From positions 1 to 20,884 of the forward strand of contig SFOK01000021.1 in the NCBI GenBank assembly GCA_004552395.1: DNA of 20,884 bases, given 5' to 3'. Source of the stretch: Bacteroidales bacterium. GTDB taxonomy: Bacteria > Bacteroidota > Bacteroidia > Bacteroidales > Muribaculaceae. This document shows, in pieces, positions 6,986-15,200 of the stretch (within the stretch, counting starts at the first letter, position 1; the number at the start of each line of letters is the position of its first letter). The notes under the pieces were generated by a model that saw nothing but the letters and a program-made list of their open reading frames with translations, had not been told where the DNA came from and did not search any database. A program made the position numbers and the translations under genes.

Positions 6986-7474
6986 ATGGCTTTAGATAAG
7001 ATTGACAACTTAGACAGAAAAATTCTCAACATTATCATGAAGAATGCGCGTATCCCCTCCAAGGATATCGCCGCTGTTTGCGGTGTTTCGCGCGCTGCTA
7101 TCCATCAGCGTATCGCCCGCCTCGTAGAGATGAAAGTCATCACCGGTTCAGGCTACATCGTAGATCCCCGCATCCTCGGTTACAACACCTGCACTTACGT
7201 TGGCGTGCGTCTTGAGAAAGGTTCCCTCTACCGCGAGGTAGTGAAGGAACTCGAGAAGATCACCGAGATTGTGGAGTGCCACTTCACCACCGGCCCTTAC
7301 TCGCTGCTTATCAAGGTGTACGCACAAGACAACCGTCACCTCATGAAGCTGCTCAACGACCACATCCAGCACATCCCCGGTGTCACCGAGACAGAGACTC
7401 TCATCAGCCTTGAGCAGAGCCTAAACCGTCAGATCGAGGTTTATCCTGTCGGCGAAGAGCCCTGGCGCGACTAA
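6986..7474 (+). CDS. Lrp/AsnC family transcriptional regulator
   Basis: 162 residues, the standard length for the family. Residues about 5-60 form the N-terminal helix-turn-helix: DNLDRKILNIIMKNAR, then SKDIAAVCGVSRAAIHQRIARL. Residues about 65-150 form the RAM (ligand-binding, dimerisation) domain with VGVRLEKGS, VECHFTTGPYSLLIKV and TETLISLEQS. Members bind DNA as dimers or octamers and respond to amino acids or related metabolites; the effector here cannot be told. It is a single-gene unit with its own promoter and a following GC-rich hairpin. Its codons use more T-ending forms than neighbouring genes, which would fit higher expression, but this is only an impression. Confidence 0.93.
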   Translation: MALDKIDNLDRKILNIIMKNARIPSKDIAAVCGVSRAAIHQRIARLVEMKVITGSGYIVDPRILGYNTCTYVGVRLEKGSLYREVVKELEKITEIVECHFTTGPYSLLIKVYAQDNRHLMKLLNDHIQHIPGVTETETLISLEQSLNRQIEVYPVGEEPWRD

Positions 7475-7550
7475 GTGCTTGAATCCCGGCGATATCCGTC
7501 TCTAAAGCTGCGGATCCCGCCGCGGTGCGTATCCATCACCACACCTACCC

Positions 7551-7596
7551 GGCCCCGTCCCGCACGGCTTCCCCTTAAGCCGGCGCGGACGGGGCC
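7551..7596 (+). terminator. GC-rich hairpin after the Lrp-family gene
   Basis: A 20-base arm (7551-7570) pairs with 7577-7596 with about three mismatches around a 6-base loop. The outer ten pairs (GGCCCCGTCC with GGACGGGGCC) are perfect. No T-run follows, so it may be a factor-dependent terminator or an RNA-stabilising hairpin. The rest of 7475-7761 has no convincing gene. Confidence 0.5.
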
Positions 7597-7701
7597 CGTG
7601 TTCTCTAACCGAAGCCGAACCAGGTCAATGTATGAGAGGCCCCTGAGCCGCCGCATCGCAAACTCTGCCACTCACTTAGGCCGCTTCTCGAAGTTTTTTA
7701 C

Positions 7702-7709
7702 TAACTTTG
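7702..7709 (+). promoter_or_regulatory. -7 promoter box upstream of the yfhO-like gene
   Basis: TAACTTTG matches the Bacteroidetes -7 consensus TAnnTTTG exactly and lies 52 bases upstream of the ATG at 7762. No good TTTG is seen about 20 bases further upstream, only weak matches. Confidence 0.6.
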
Positions 7710-7761
7710 CATCGCAATTCACTCTCAGGGAGATATTCCCTCCACACATCCCGACACCATT

Positions 7762-10323
7762 ATGACTCCGACCCGAAGAAATATTCTCTTCTCAATTGTC
7801 TGTGTGATCTTCATGGCTATCGTGGCCGTGCTCTTCTTCTACCCCGACGACATCGACGGCCGGGTGCTCCAGCAGCACGACATGAGCCAGGGCCTCGCCA
7901 ACGGCCAGGAAGGCAAGCTGTTCCACGAGCAGACCGGCGAGACCACCCGCTGGACCAACTCGCTCTTCTCCGGTATGCCCAACTTCCAGATATCTCCCTC
8001 CTATTCCTCCTCGCCTATGCTCGAGTGGATAGGCAAGATCTGGTCGCTCGGACTCCCCTCGCCCGCCAACCTCGTCTTCATGATGATGCTCGGATTCTTC
8101 GTGATGGGACTCTGCATGAAGATGCGCTGGTACATTTCCCTCTTCGGCGCCATAGCCTGGGGATTCTCCACCTACTTCATCATCATAATAGGCGCCGGAC
8201 ATATCTGGAAATTCGTCACCCTCGCCTACATACCCCCGACACTCGGCGGCATTGTGCTCATATACCGCGGATACCGCTGGGGCGGAGCAGCGCTCACGGC
8301 CCTCTTCGGCGCCATGCAGGTGCTCTCCAACCATATCCAGATGACCTATTACTTCTGCTTCGTGGCCGCCGCCATCATCATAGGCTTCGGTATAGCGCAG
8401 AAGAAAGAGTGGCGCCGCTGGCTAGTCTCCACAGCTGTGGCCCTCGGAGCCTCCGTGCTCGCCTTCGCGGCCAACTTCGCCTCGCTCTACAACACCGCCA
8501 AATACTCTAAAGAGACTGTGCGCGGCACCGCCACAGAGATAGTCACCCCCGGCGCCGACAAAGCCGACGCCGACTCGGTGAAATTCGACTACATAACCGG
8601 ATGGAGCTACGGCGGCGACGAGATGCTCACCCTCCTGGTGCCCGACGCCAAGGGGGGCGCTTCCCTCAAGCCGGAAGCCGGACAGAACGTGCCGCTCATT
8701 TTCTCCGACAGTCACGGCTCCATAGCCTCGCTGCAGGGCGACGACGCCCTTGCCGCGCAGCAGCTCCTCATGGTCGGATTCCGCGAATACTTCGGGGAAC
8801 AGCCCATGACCAACGGCCCCGTCTATGTGGGCGCCTTCGTGCTCTTCCTGGCCATCCTCGGATGCTGCGTCTGGAAAGGCCCCATGAAATGGTGCATCGT
8901 GGCTGTCACGGTGCTCAGTCTGCTCCTCGCCCTGGGCCACAATCTCGCCTGGTTCTCGCATCTCTTCGTGGACTGGTTCCCCTTCTACAGTAAGTTCCGA
9001 ACCGTCTCCTCCATACTCGTCATAGCGGAATTCACCATACCGGTGCTCGCCATGCTCTGCCTCTGCAAAATGGTCAATGAGCCCGACTTCTTCTCGCGCC
9101 ACCGCCGCGCCTTCCTCGCCACAGGCGGCGTGCTCGGCTTCATCTGCCTCCTCCTGGTGATCGCGCCCTCAATCATGGGCGACTTCACTATCCGCGAACG
9201 CGAACTCATCGACCAGGAAGGTCTCTATCAGGACCCCGTGTTCTCATCGGCCCTCAACGCCATAAAGGCCGACCGCCAGGCCATGGTCCGCGCCGACGCC
9301 TTCCGCTCGCTCCTCTTCCTGGCCGGCGGCATGGCTATCTGCTGGCTCTACCTCAAGCGCAAATTCAACTCGGCGCCGGCCTTCATCGGTGCCCTCACCT
9401 TGCTCGTGCTGCTCGACCTCTTCACGGTCAACAAACGCTACATCGACTCGGCCTCCTTCATGGAGCCTGAGAGCGAGGATGTGCGTTTCGAACTCTCCGA
9501 CGCCGATCGCGAGATTCTCAAAGACACGGCCATGAACTACCGTGTGGCCGACCTGAGCGACTTCACCGGCGCCCGCACCTCATATTTCCATAAGTCTGTG
9601 GGCGGCTACCACGCTGCCAAACTCACACGCTACGACGACCTGATCACCTATCAGCTCCAGCGTCAGAACCAGGCCGCCTTCGATATGCTCAACACCAAAT
9701 ACTTCATGGGCGACGTCGAGGACGAGGACGGCAATCCGGTGAAGATAGCGCAGCTCAATCCGGGCGCGCTCGGCAACGCCTGGTTCGTGGACGGCATATC
9801 CTACGTCAACACCCCCAACGAGGAGATGAAGGCTCTCGACACTCTCGACCCGGCCCATAAGGCTGTGGCCGACAAGAAGTTCGCCAAGATTCTGGGCACT
9901 ACCTCGCCCAAAGCTCCCGGCGACACGATCTTCGAGACCACCTACGCACCCAACCGCCTCACATACAAGGCCGTATCCGCCAAGGGAGGCATAGCCGTAT
10001 TCAGCGAGATATTCTTCCCCTGGGGCTGGCAGACCACCATCGACGGCAAACCGGCCCAGATCGGCCGCGTCAACTATGTGCTCCGCGCCATGCGCATACC
10101 GGCCGGCACACACACCATAGAGATGCGTTTCGATCCGGAGTCGCTCAAGACCGCCGACTCGCTCAGCGTCGCCGCTGTCTGGATCATCTACGCTCTCTGC
10201 GCCGCTGCCCTGGCCTTCTTCGTCCTCGGCTATATGCGCCGCAAGAAGGCCGCGGCCAAACAGGGGCCCGCACCCGCTCGGAGCGACTCAGACAAGCAGG
10301 CCGACAGCGCCAGGAAGCAATGA
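7762..10323 (+). CDS. YfhO family large integral membrane protein
   Basis: 853 residues. The N-terminus has a membrane segment at about 9-27, followed by a conserved-looking outer loop (DDIDGRVLQQHDMSQGL at 29-45, SLFSGMPNFQI at 68-78). Many further hydrophobic segments lie between about 102 and 560, then a soluble, strand-rich domain of about 220 residues near 575-795, a last membrane helix at about 803-826, and a basic, charged tail. This layout fits the Bacteroidetes YfhO family, related to GT-C glycosyltransferases and thought to act in cell-envelope glycan or lipid-linked sugar modification. No substrate is known to me. The ATG at 7762 suits the helix start and the promoter box. It is the first gene of a unit with two more: its stop overlaps the next start (ATGA). 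Confidence 0.85.
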   Translation: MTPTRRNILFSIVCVIFMAIVAVLFFYPDDIDGRVLQQHDMSQGLANGQEGKLFHEQTGETTRWTNSLFSGMPNFQISPSYSSSPMLEWIGKIWSLGLPSPANLVFMMMLGFFVMGLCMKMRWYISLFGAIAWGFSTYFIIIIGAGHIWKFVTLAYIPPTLGGIVLIYRGYRWGGAALTALFGAMQVLSNHIQMTYYFCFVAAAIIIGFGIAQKKEWRRWLVSTAVALGASVLAFAANFASLYNTAKYSKETVRGTATEIVTPGADKADADSVKFDYITGWSYGGDEMLTLLVPDAKGGASLKPEAGQNVPLIFSDSHGSIASLQGDDALAAQQLLMVGFREYFGEQPMTNGPVYVGAFVLFLAILGCCVWKGPMKWCIVAVTVLSLLLALGHNLAWFSHLFVDWFPFYSKFRTVSSILVIAEFTIPVLAMLCLCKMVNEPDFFSRHRRAFLATGGVLGFICLLLVIAPSIMGDFTIRERELIDQEGLYQDPVFSSALNAIKADRQAMVRADAFRSLLFLAGGMAICWLYLKRKFNSAPAFIGALTLLVLLDLFTVNKRYIDSASFMEPESEDVRFELSDADREILKDTAMNYRVADLSDFTGARTSYFHKSVGGYHAAKLTRYDDLITYQLQRQNQAAFDMLNTKYFMGDVEDEDGNPVKIAQLNPGALGNAWFVDGISYVNTPNEEMKALDTLDPAHKAVADKKFAKILGTTSPKAPGDTIFETTYAPNRLTYKAVSAKGGIAVFSEIFFPWGWQTTIDGKPAQIGRVNYVLRAMRIPAGTHTIEMRFDPESLKTADSLSVAAVWIIYALCAAALAFFVLGYMRRKKAAAKQGPAPARSDSDKQADSARKQ

Positions 10324-10874
10324 GCCTGAGCGACTACATAGCCCGACTGCGCCACCGCAAGGGATTCGGCGTACACTCACCCTTCGCCTTCACTTTCCTT
10401 GCCGACACTGTGGGCTACCCCGGTCATTACTACGACGACATACTCCTCGCTGAAGCCTGCGACGGACACCCCCGCCGCCTGCGCCGACTCGCCCGCCTCG
10501 TGCACCGCACCGTGGCCCGCATGAGCCCTCGCGCCGCCGTCATAACTCAGGAGGTGCCCGCACCGCTCGTCGTGGGCGCCATGCTCGCCGACTCGCGCCT
10601 CAAACCCACTGCAGCCATACCCGCCGAATTCGGGCCCCGCACCCTCATGGTGGCCACAGCACCGGAACTCTCCGGCCGCGAAGATATCCTGAGCCGACTC
10701 CTCGCCGCACCGGACAACATTCTCATACTCACTGGCACACGTCTCTGCCCCGCCCCGGCTCTGCAGGCTTCTGAAGCGCTCCGCGGCGGCTGGCAGTTCT
10801 CCGACACGGACACAAGCATCTTCATCTCATCAGACCGCACAGCCCCCGTGGAGCTGCGCGTGAAACTCGTTTAG
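10320..10874 (+). CDS. Small HSPF-motif protein, possibly a reduced methyltransferase-like protein
   Basis: 184 residues, not firmly recognised. The N-terminus, IARLRHRKGFGVHSPFAFTF (7-26), resembles the start of a group of Bacteroidetes SAM-dependent methyltransferases that share the HSPF motif. The C-terminus (FISSDRTAPVELRVKLV) resembles the terminal strand of the same group. The glycine-rich SAM-binding motif expected between them is not visible, so this could be a degenerate or non-catalytic relative. No signal peptide or membrane segment is seen. It is very rich in Arg, Ala and Leu. It overlaps the yfhO-like stop by 4 bases and ends 10 bases before the recombinase gene, so it is translated from the same message. 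The coding call is firm; the function is unknown. Confidence 0.7.
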   Translation: MSLSDYIARLRHRKGFGVHSPFAFTFLADTVGYPGHYYDDILLAEACDGHPRRLRRLARLVHRTVARMSPRAAVITQEVPAPLVVGAMLADSRLKPTAAIPAEFGPRTLMVATAPELSGREDILSRLLAAPDNILILTGTRLCPAPALQASEALRGGWQFSDTDTSIFISSDRTAPVELRVKLV

Positions 10875-10884
10875 ACCGGCCGCC

Positions 10885-11802
10885 ATGTCTGCCTCCCGAC
10901 CGATAAAACAGTCCGACGAACTGCTCAAAGATTTCCAGAGCTACCTGCTCGTGGAGCGGGGGTTCTCGGGCAACACGCTCGAAGCCTACACACGCGATGC
11001 CCGGCATCTCATCCGCTTCCTCGCCGACAAAGGCCTCACAGCCGCCGACGCCTCGGGCTCGGACATAGAGGAGTTCCTCATCTCGCTCCACGAACTCGGC
11101 ATCGCCTCCACCTCGCAGGGGCGCATATTCGCCGGCACCGGCGCTTTCTTCCGCTTCCTCCGCATCGAAGGCTACATCGACAGCAACCCCATGGAGCTGC
11201 TCGACTCCCCCCGCCGCGCCCGTAACCTCCCCGACGTCCTCTCCGTCGACGAGATAGACCGCCTCATCGCCGCCATCGACATGACCAAAGACGAAGGCCA
11301 GCGCAACCGCGCCATCGTGGAGACGCTCTACGGCAGTGGCCTGCGCGTCAGCGAGCTCTGCTCCCTCTCCCTCGGCCGCACCTTCCTGCAGGAACAGTAT
11401 CTGCTCGTGGAAGGCAAAGGCTCCAAACAGCGCATCGTGCCCCTATCGCCCGTCGCCGTGGAGGAGATACGCAACTACCTCATAGACCGCGAAGCACTCG
11501 ACATAAAACCCGAAGGGAGCGACACTCTCTTCCTCAGCCGTCGCGGACGGCCGCTCAGCCGCGTCATGGTCTTTTACATCATCCGCGACGCAGCCAAAGC
11601 CGCCGGCATCGAGAAAAAGGTCTCGCCCCACACCATGCGCCACTCCTTCGCCACCCACCTGCTCGAAGGTGGCGCCAATCTCCGCGCCATACAGGAGATG
11701 CTCGGCCACGAAAACCTCTCCACAACCGAGCTCTATGTCCACATGGACCACACCCGACTCCGCTCCGAACTCCTGTCTCACCATCCCCACTTCAACCACT
11801 GA
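10885..11802 (+). CDS. xerD: Site-specific tyrosine recombinase XerC/XerD
   Basis: 305 residues, the usual length for chromosome-dimer-resolving recombinases. Residues about 11-100 form the SAM-like N-terminal core-binding domain (DFQSYLLVERGFSGNTLEAY). The catalytic domain shows all key residues: Arg154 in GSGLRVSEL, Lys178 in GKGSKQR, His249 and Arg252 in HTMRHSFATHLLEGG, His275 in LGHENLSTTE, and the nucleophile Tyr284 in LYVHMDH. Such enzymes act at dif sites with FtsK. Being placed in a housekeeping operon with no integration signs around it argues for the cellular Xer protein rather than a phage integrase. XerD rather than XerC is the more likely name but is not certain. Confidence 0.88.
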   Translation: MSASRPIKQSDELLKDFQSYLLVERGFSGNTLEAYTRDARHLIRFLADKGLTAADASGSDIEEFLISLHELGIASTSQGRIFAGTGAFFRFLRIEGYIDSNPMELLDSPRRARNLPDVLSVDEIDRLIAAIDMTKDEGQRNRAIVETLYGSGLRVSELCSLSLGRTFLQEQYLLVEGKGSKQRIVPLSPVAVEEIRNYLIDREALDIKPEGSDTLFLSRRGRPLSRVMVFYIIRDAAKAAGIEKKVSPHTMRHSFATHLLEGGANLRAIQEMLGHENLSTTELYVHMDHTRLRSELLSHHPHFNH

Positions 11803-11811
11803 CCCCCGGCA

Positions 11812-11847
11812 CCCGGGGATCTTCGCTCCGGGCCCGAATCTTTTTTT
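11812..11847 (+). terminator. Probable terminator of the yfhO-like/xerD unit
   Basis: CCCGGGG (11812-11818), loop ATCTTCG, CTCCGGG (11826-11832) form a 7-bp stem with one G-T pair. Eight bases later a run of seven T (11841-11847) follows. The gap before the T-run makes it a less than ideal intrinsic terminator. Confidence 0.5.
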
Positions 11848-11858
11848 CCGTTTTTTGC

Positions 11859-11889
11859 TTGCGCATCAAAAATATTCTTCCTAACTTCG
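11859..11889 (+). promoter_or_regulatory. Promoter of the riboswitch transcript
   Basis: TTG at 11859-11861 and TAACTTCG at 11882-11889 (one mismatch from TAnnTTTG), 20 bases apart. This would start the transcript a few bases before the riboswitch. Confidence 0.6.
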
Positions 11890-11895
11890 CTGCGC

Positions 11896-12092
11896 AGAAA
11901 GGCGCGGACCCGCTCCAAGAGGGAGCCCCGGTCCGTCAACAAGGGAATCAGGTGTAAATCCTGAACAGTACCCGCTGCTGTAAGTTCCTGCCCGCTGTCA
12001 CCGACAGCAGGCACACGGGATCCGCCTCAGCCATTGCTCCACCCTGGAGCGAGAAGGCGCGGAGAAGCCCGGAACAAGTCAGAAGACCTTCC
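11896..12092 (+). promoter_or_regulatory. Cobalamin (B12) riboswitch
   Basis: The conserved core is readable. AAGGGAATCAGGTGTAAATCC begins at 11941 and leads into ACAGTACCCGCTGCTGTAA (to 11983), the B12-box region with its GGTG, AATCC and CCCGC-CTGT signatures. GAGAAGGC lies at 12051-12058, and AAGTCAGAAGACC, matching the terminal AAGCCAGGAGACC box, at 12076-12088. A peripheral hairpin GCTGTC-ACC-GACAGC is at 11994-12008. The outer boundaries are approximate. The element senses adenosylcobalamin or a related corrinoid and normally lowers expression of the following gene when ligand is bound. Here the only downstream gene is the large exported protein at 12285. Confidence 0.92.
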
Positions 12093-12144
12093 TTTCCGTA
12101 CCTTACATAACGATGAGCCTGCGGGACTATGGGCTGTTTCGGTT

Positions 12145-12163
12145 TTTCATCCTCAGGATGAAA
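12145..12163 (+). other. Perfect hairpin in the leader between riboswitch and terminator
   Basis: TTTCATCC, loop TCA, GGATGAAA: an 8-bp perfect stem. It may help separate the aptamer from the terminator or take part in switching; no function is proven by sequence. Confidence 0.6.
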
Positions 12164-12205
12164 GGCTTCTTGCGGTATTGCTTGCCGTTTCGCTTTGCCC
12201 CGTGC

Positions 12206-12237
12206 GCTTGTCGGTCTCTCCGGCAGGCATTTTTTTT
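12206..12237 (+). terminator. Intrinsic terminator in the leader: likely riboswitch expression platform
   Basis: GCTTGTCGG (12206-12214), loop TCTCT, CCGGCAGGC (12220-12228) form a 9-bp stem with two G-T pairs, followed by A and eight T (12230-12237). This is a textbook intrinsic terminator, ending 48 bases before the ATG at 12285. The left arm can alternatively pair with CCGACAG at 12001-12007 inside the riboswitch, a possible antiterminator. Confidence 0.75.
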
Positions 12238-12284
12238 GCCCGCACACGCGCGATATCTCTAACAAACTAACAGCAATCAGCATT

Positions 12285-15200
12285 ATGAAAACCGCAATGA
12301 AATGGATCCCGTTAGCGCTCCTTCTGCTCGGATCCTCGGCCGTACCCGCAGATATGGCCGCTGAAGATGTGGTCTTCAAAGTGACGGTGCCCGCCCGCGC
12401 TTCCGTGAGCATAGGCAAGAAATCCGCCCACTTTGTCGACTTCCAGCAGTTCGAACCCACTGCAACCGAAACATCGGGCGAAGTGAGAACCGTCAGCTTC
12501 ACTCTTCCCAAAACCCAGCTCAACTACCGCATCATGATGGACGGCGCTCTCACGCAGACGGGCATCTTCACCCCGCAGGATGGTGGCGTCCTCGAGATCA
12601 CCGAGGCCGATATGAAGGCCATGAGTCCCAAGCAGGTGAACCACGACCCCCACGCCAACAGTGGCTATGAGACGGGTGATATCTACGTCAACATCAACCC
12701 GCAGAACTATCTCCGCCTCAACGTCGGCGACACTTTCGACGCCCACGCCATGCGTACCTGGCAGCTCACATCAGATGTGATCAACAACTATTTCATGGAG
12801 CCTGATTTCCACTATACGGTCCTCACTCTCGACGGCAAACCCTCCACCGGCGTCCTCGAGATCGAAAGCCTCCCCGGTTCCGCCTGGGCCGACATCAAGG
12901 CCGTGGGAAAGGGCACGGCTATCGTCCTCGTCACCTACGACGCCATTCGCTACAGCAAATACGATTGCGCCACCAAGCTGCAGTCCGACGTCAACGGCGG
13001 CCAGTACTGGGGTGCCATCTGGCCGGAAAACACTGCCGCTTACGTAGTTACCGTCGGCGAGACGGAGAGCGCGGTCGTTCCCAACATGACTGTCAACGAG
13101 AAATATAATGCCGACACGAAGAAGCTCGCCGGCGCCAATGTCGACGCCGAGCACGATGTCTTCTATTACCTCGAATCCGAGCCGGGCTACCGCTTCACCT
13201 TCAAGCCTGAGAACGCCGTTTCGGTCACTATGGCTTACCCCGTCATCGGCGCTAACTCTGTCTCTTACACCGGCTTCGGCTCCGACGGCGTCACCCTCAA
13301 CGCCGACGGCTCCTACACCCTCCTCCTTAAAGAAGGGCGCCAGATTGTCCGGCTCACCGATGCCGCCGGCAACTCCACCTATCAGGTGCTCAGGGCCCGC
13401 AGCTGCACCCGCGAGATCACCAACGCCACCCGTCCGGGCAGTCGTATCTTCCTCCCCGGCGACAAGGTCAATGTCCACTACGACGGCCTTTACCACCCGG
13501 CCAACAAGCTCGCCGGCATCTACAACATGTCGGCATATGTCTGCTACAACGGCAACCCCAACGGCGACTCGCTCTATGGCAGTGGCAACCAGTATCAGTT
13601 CGCTTCCTCGGGCAATCAGAACGTCTCCTTCACCATACCGGCCGACACCGATCCTGCCGCCACTCCCCAAATAACCCTCACCGAAGGTGTGATCAATGTC
13701 AAAGGCTTCGGCGACCCTATCGGCAACCACCGCTCCATCGACCGTCAGAAAGGACGCCAGCCTAATTACAACGCCGTAAGCCACGACACTTACTTCGGCG
13801 CTATCCCTGACATCACTATCCCGGTGAGCGCCGCCAAGCAGTTCGCTATCAAAGTCGTTTGCGATCCCGCTGATGCCGAGCTCGATGTCATTTACAAGGA
13901 CGCAGCTCTCTCTAAGGGCTCCGACGGCCTCTACTCCGGCTCTTACGGCGACTACACTATCACCGCTTCCGCCAAAGGCTACAATAATTTTGAAGAGACA
14001 TTCTCTATCAGCGACGACGCCGAAGGTCTCCAGACTTTCAATGTGACAATGGTCAAGACTCCTGCCAACGGCTGGGACGGCACCACTCTCACAGAGCCTA
14101 AGACCGGCGAACAGGGTCAGTACCTCGTCGGAACAGGCTACGAGCTCGCTTGGCTTGCCAAGTATGTCAACGACGGCAACGGCGCTGTCAACGCCGAACT
14201 TACCGCCGACATCGACCTGGGCGGACACCTTTGGTCCCCTATAGGCCTGTCATCCTCTTTCAAGGGCAACTTCGATGGAAAACTCCATAAGATCACCGGT
14301 CTGAAAGTTGACGGCTCTGCATCCAACGCCGGTCTTTTCGGCATCGTGGAGGGAGCATCCTCTGACAATCAGTCTCATATCTCCGGCGTCATTGTCTATG
14401 GTAAGGTTTCCAACTCCTCAACTAACACCGGCGGTATAGCAGGTTCTTGTGCCTTCGCAAAGATTGAGAAATGCGCCAACTATGCCACTGTCACCTCTAA
14501 AAACATCTACGCCGGTGGCATCGTAGGCCGAATCACCAAGACTTCCGAGATCATTGACTGCTACAACAGAGGTCAGATCTCCGGTTCCCGCTATACGGGC
14601 GGTATCATCGGCTCTGGCATAAGAGGCACCGCCGTCACCAATGTCTACAGCACTGTCAAGATCTCCGGCACATTAGCCAATGCGCTCATCGGCAACGTCT
14701 CTTCAAGCACCATCACCAACGGCTACGGAATCGGAACTCAGTCGCAGTATACCGCAATGGTTCAGATCACCGACGAGATGCTCTCCTCCGGCGAACTCGC
14801 CTACAGACTCAGCGGCTCTTTCGGCCAGACTCTCGGCACCGAGGATCACCCCACTCTCACCGGCGAGAAAGTCTACAAAGTGACTTACACATCAAATCTC
14901 GACGCAGCCTCCAAAGAGCTTTACTCCAACCCGGCTCTCCCGAATATGGAGCTCCCCGAAGGTATCCTCTTCGCTGAATGGCGCACTGCCGCCGACGGTT
15001 CGGCCGTCACTGCCATCTCTGCCGACAGCAACCTTTACCTGTACTACGCCAAGAAGGTGACGGCTATCAGCATCGACCCCGCTTCCGCTCAGCAGACTCA
15101 GAAAACCTCCCTGCAGCTCTCCGCCACCGTTGCTCCCGCCGATGCCCACAATCAGACCGTGACCTGGACTTCGTCTGATCCCTCCATCGCTTCTGTCGAC

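Noticed and set aside
7475..7765. A 96-codon frame after the Lrp-family gene.
   Set aside because: It begins on a non-ATG codon at the Lrp stop, covers a GC-rich hairpin and a promoter box, and its Pro/Arg/Ser-rich translation has no recognisable features.
7707..8510. A 267-codon plus-strand frame overlapping the start of the yfhO-like gene.
   Set aside because: It is out of frame with a clear membrane protein and is very rich in Arg and His without hydrophobic segments or motifs.
10885..11802. Tyrosine recombinase as the integrase of a mobile element.
   Set aside because: It is embedded in an apparent housekeeping operon with no tRNA, attachment repeats or mobile genes around it, and its length and motifs fit cellular XerC/D.
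12195..12284. An upstream in-frame ATG at 12195 for the exported protein.
   Set aside because: It would put the leader terminator within the coding region and place 30 poor residues before a clean signal peptide starting at 12285.
12771..14228. A 485-codon open frame on the minus strand inside the exported protein gene.
   Set aside because: It is antisense to a coherent signal-peptide/GLUG/BIG2 protein, and its repetitive Val, Gly, Asp composition is that of an antisense shadow.
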